A stretch of DNA of 64,000 nucleotides from positions 11,981,001 through 12,045,000 of the forward strand of contig WHVY01000002.1 of NCBI GenBank assembly GCA_022266195.1, in the 5' to 3' direction. Source of the DNA: Tetranychus cinnabarinus. Its lineage: Eukaryota; Arthropoda; Arachnida; Trombidiformes; Tetranychidae. Position numbers and translations under genes: made by a program. The notes under the pieces were generated by a model. That model ran no database searches and was not told the origin of the DNA. It was given only the letters and a program-made list of their open reading frames with translations. Of the stretch, positions 62,001 through 64,000 are shown piece by piece; position 1 is the first letter of the stretch, and each line of letters begins with the position of its first letter.

Positions 62001-63364
62001 GATGATCGAAGATCGAAAGTTTTCTATCTTGTGTATCTTTATTACTTTGATGATTGATTTGAAAAGATAAAAATCTTTGCCTTGTTAAGCTCAACTTTTA
62101 TTCAAAACAACGTTTTTTATCAACTGCTGTCTTTGCTTGTTTTCACCGATCTCATCATGTTTCAATCACGACCAAACCATTCAACATCCGATCCAATGTT
62201 TTTCCAATGCAAAATAACCCAATAAAGTAAACTTTGAGTCAAACCTTTTTCTGGGAAAATTTGTTTTCAAATTTCAACTCGACTAAGCGTCGGATTAATG
62301 CTTTGAAATGCGATAGACTGAGAAATGATGAGATTAAATTTTCATGTTGACATTTTATTCATCATGTAACTTCGCATGGTAAAAGGAGAAACATTTGAAA
62401 TGGAAACTTTTTTTACTATTTTTTGTTTGTTTGCCATCAACATTTTATGTTGTGACAGTTATGATACATCAGCACAATTTTAATGTTACATTTTTATTTT
62501 TAATTTCAACTCATTTTTCTTAAACCAACATTTGACATCACAAATGTTGAATCGGTTCAGTTTAAGTTCAAACTTGTTATCAATGATGGTGACACTTGTT
62601 TAGGTTCATCTTTAGGTTGATTCACTATTTCAGTGTAAAATTGATTTGATAAACTTTTTTTATTCAACTCTTTTCACCTGTTTAACTTGAAACTGCTTTT
62701 TTTGCTCCTTGATTCTCATTGACTCCTTTTGTTTTTTTTCTTGTTCTGAATCTTTTTTTTCTTTCTTTTGCAAAAGTTTCTCATCTTTTTCATCTTCTCA
62801 CTCATCCAAATTGGATCATTGCAATGAAATCAATTTTTGCACCAATTTTTCCCAGCCTCATCATAATCATCATCTTTCAATCATTGCCATGATTATCGCT
62901 ATCACCAATGATCTGGTTGAGCAGTTTGAAAAGAAGCACAAGACTGAAGAAGAAAAAAAATGTTCAAGAAAAGTTGATGAGACAGGTGAATGATGAAAGG
63001 TTGATCATTATTCAAAGGGTTAAAAAAACTATCCATTCATTTGCAGTCCTTGTTGCTGGTAATAAACTTGACCCAAGTAGGTTGACCCTCAAGTATGAAA
63101 ATCATGCTTTGTGAAGCATCAAATTTCAATATCGATCAGGTAAAATCACTTTTACTTGTTGCCCAAATAAACTTGGTTCTGAGTTGTGAGTGTGTGCGTG
63201 TGCTTTGAAGGCACTGAAACTGAACAAATATTGACTTTAAGCAAGAGATTGTTAGACATCAATAAGTTAATAGTGGAACCAAAATGGAGGTTAAAAATTG
63301 TTATTAGATGAATGAATGGATGAATGAATGACAGGGAAAAAATGCATCTTTGTATTTCTTCATC
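56002..63364. other. Intergenic region upstream of RGK gene B
   Basis: This 7.4-kb gap lies between the start of RGK gene B and the stop of the NTR-domain gene, both on the minus strand. It should hold gene B's promoter and the NTR gene's 3' UTR. It contains a short CT run at about 56464-56478, pyrimidine-rich sequence near 62740-62800, and otherwise AT-rich DNA. I see no gene, RNA or long repeat here. Confidence 0.55.
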
Positions 63365-64000
63365 TCATGAATTATTGATAACATTATTAACGTTGTTACA
63401 TGAACCAATAACAGAGTGAAAGAAAAGTCTAATCTCTTCCTTGAGTGTTTCATTGACTGTTGTCCAATCGATTGTCAAGTCACACTGGTCGACCAGTGCG
63501 GTTAAACCTTTAACTCGTCCAGTGACAAAGTAAAGATGGCCAGGTTTCAATGGCTCTTGAGAACAGCCTCTATTGGTTGTTACCGTTATCCGTTGGGTTC
63601 GAAAGGCAATGATGAAGAGAAGCGATTTTTTGAACGTTTTCTTGATCGAAATTGAATACACTTTTGTTATGGTTCCATTGGCCGTCTCGTAAGTTTCAAT
63701 TAATCCAGTTACATTGACAAGCATTACAAACTTAACATCACACAAATAGTCTTTGTAAGTTTTTTCTGGACACAGAGAGGAACACATTGAAGTTGATGAT
63801 TCGTTGTCGTAAAAGTTGGCTGGATAAGATGATGCTGAAAAGGATGAAGATGAGGGTGAAAATGAAGGTGGCAAAGAAGATGGTGAAGATGAAAGTATTG
63901 GTGCAGATGAAGATGAAGTATGGTGAGAATGATGAGAATGGAAAATTGGTAATCCATCGATGGAATTGTAACTGGCACGATTATGTCCGCTCAATTTAAG
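63365..64000 (-). CDS. NTR (netrin/TIMP-like) domain protein, C-terminal exon (partial)
   Basis: The minus-strand frame is open from the window edge to a TGA at 63367-63365, giving 211 residues with the 5' part missing. Residues about 20-60 are a low-complexity linker (HSHHSHH, then Ser/Pro-rich). After Cys73 and Cys77 comes an NTR-like domain: CDVKFVMLVNV (Cys87), VYSISIKKTFKKS, then TTNRGCSQEPLKPGHLYFVT (Cys146) with GHLYFVTGRVKG matching the NTR core strand, QCDLTIDW (Cys173), and ELIRLFF-like helix sequence (LKEEIRLFF). NTR domains occur in netrins, TIMPs, PCOLCE, sFRPs and complement C3-C5, usually at the C-terminus of secreted proteins, as here. I cannot tell which of these it is without the upstream exons. 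A TTG at 63994 is not taken as a start because the frame continues beyond it. Confidence 0.6.
   Translation of the reverse strand, partial: LKLSGHNRASYNSIDGLPIFHSHHSHHTSSSSAPILSSSPSSLPPSFSPSSSSFSASSYPANFYDNESSTSMCSSLCPEKTYKDYLCDVKFVMLVNVTGLIETYETANGTITKVYSISIKKTFKKSLLFIIAFRTQRITVTTNRGCSQEPLKPGHLYFVTGRVKGLTALVDQCDLTIDWTTVNETLKEEIRLFFHSVIGSCNNVNNVINNS

Noticed and set aside
62709..62993. F/S-rich plus-strand frame upstream of the NTR gene's stop
   Set aside because: It results from a pyrimidine-rich tract and has no conserved features.
63724..63999. Frames overlapping the NTR exon on both strands (K/M-rich plus strand, H/L-rich minus strand)
   Set aside because: They are shadows of the Ser/His-rich coding sequence in the proper minus-strand frame.
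1..64000. CRISPR arrays, operons, bacterial promoters or insertion sequences
   Set aside because: The gene structure is eukaryotic, and no regularly spaced direct repeats or prokaryotic gene clusters are present.

Overview
This is eukaryotic (metazoan) nuclear DNA. It is strongly AT-rich (roughly 30 % GC by eye), has spliceosomal introns with GT...AG borders, very long gene-poor stretches, TA-flanked short inverted-repeat elements, a tRNA-like repeat and AATAAA signals. The recognisable proteins are animal families: RGK (Rad/Gem/Kir-like) small GTPases and a netrin/TIMP-type (NTR) domain protein. An arthropod, perhaps a chelicerate such as a mite or spider, is my best guess, but that is inference; nothing here fixes the species.

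Layout, left to right. (1) The 3' end of an unrecognised plus-strand gene encoding an acidic protein with 14-residue tandem repeats (1-405), followed by AATAAA signals. (2) A 1.6-kb convergent intergenic gap with two inverted-repeat elements. (3) RGK gene A on the minus strand: N-terminal exon 27820-26822 and C-terminal exon 2436-2020, separated by a 24.4-kb phase-0 intron. That intron contains a 378-bp near-perfect inverted repeat, a minisatellite and simple repeats, but no other convincing gene. (4) A 3.1-kb gap with dispersed repeats. (5) RGK gene B, also minus strand: N-terminal exon 56001-55174 and C-terminal exon 31359-30913, separated by a 23.8-kb phase-0 intron at the same position in the protein. 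That intron holds a nested inverted-repeat element with a tRNA-like core and several other repeats. (6) A 7.4-kb gap without recognisable genes. (7) The 3' part of a minus-strand gene encoding a serine/histidine-rich segment and an NTR-like domain (64000-63365), running off the window.

The main story is the head-to-tail pair of RGK genes. They share the same two-exon split of the GTPase domain, the same intron phase and similarly huge introns, which implies tandem duplication. They have diverged strongly: A keeps a textbook P-loop (GADKVGKT), while B has GFKSVGKH, replacing the Mg2+/phosphate-binding Ser/Thr by His. Known RGK proteins are plasma-membrane-associated regulators of voltage-gated calcium channels and cytoskeleton with weak or atypical nucleotide cycling, so both genes may act in excitable cells; this is inferred from the family. 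Most other open frames in the window are chance frames in AT-rich non-coding DNA and are not annotated.
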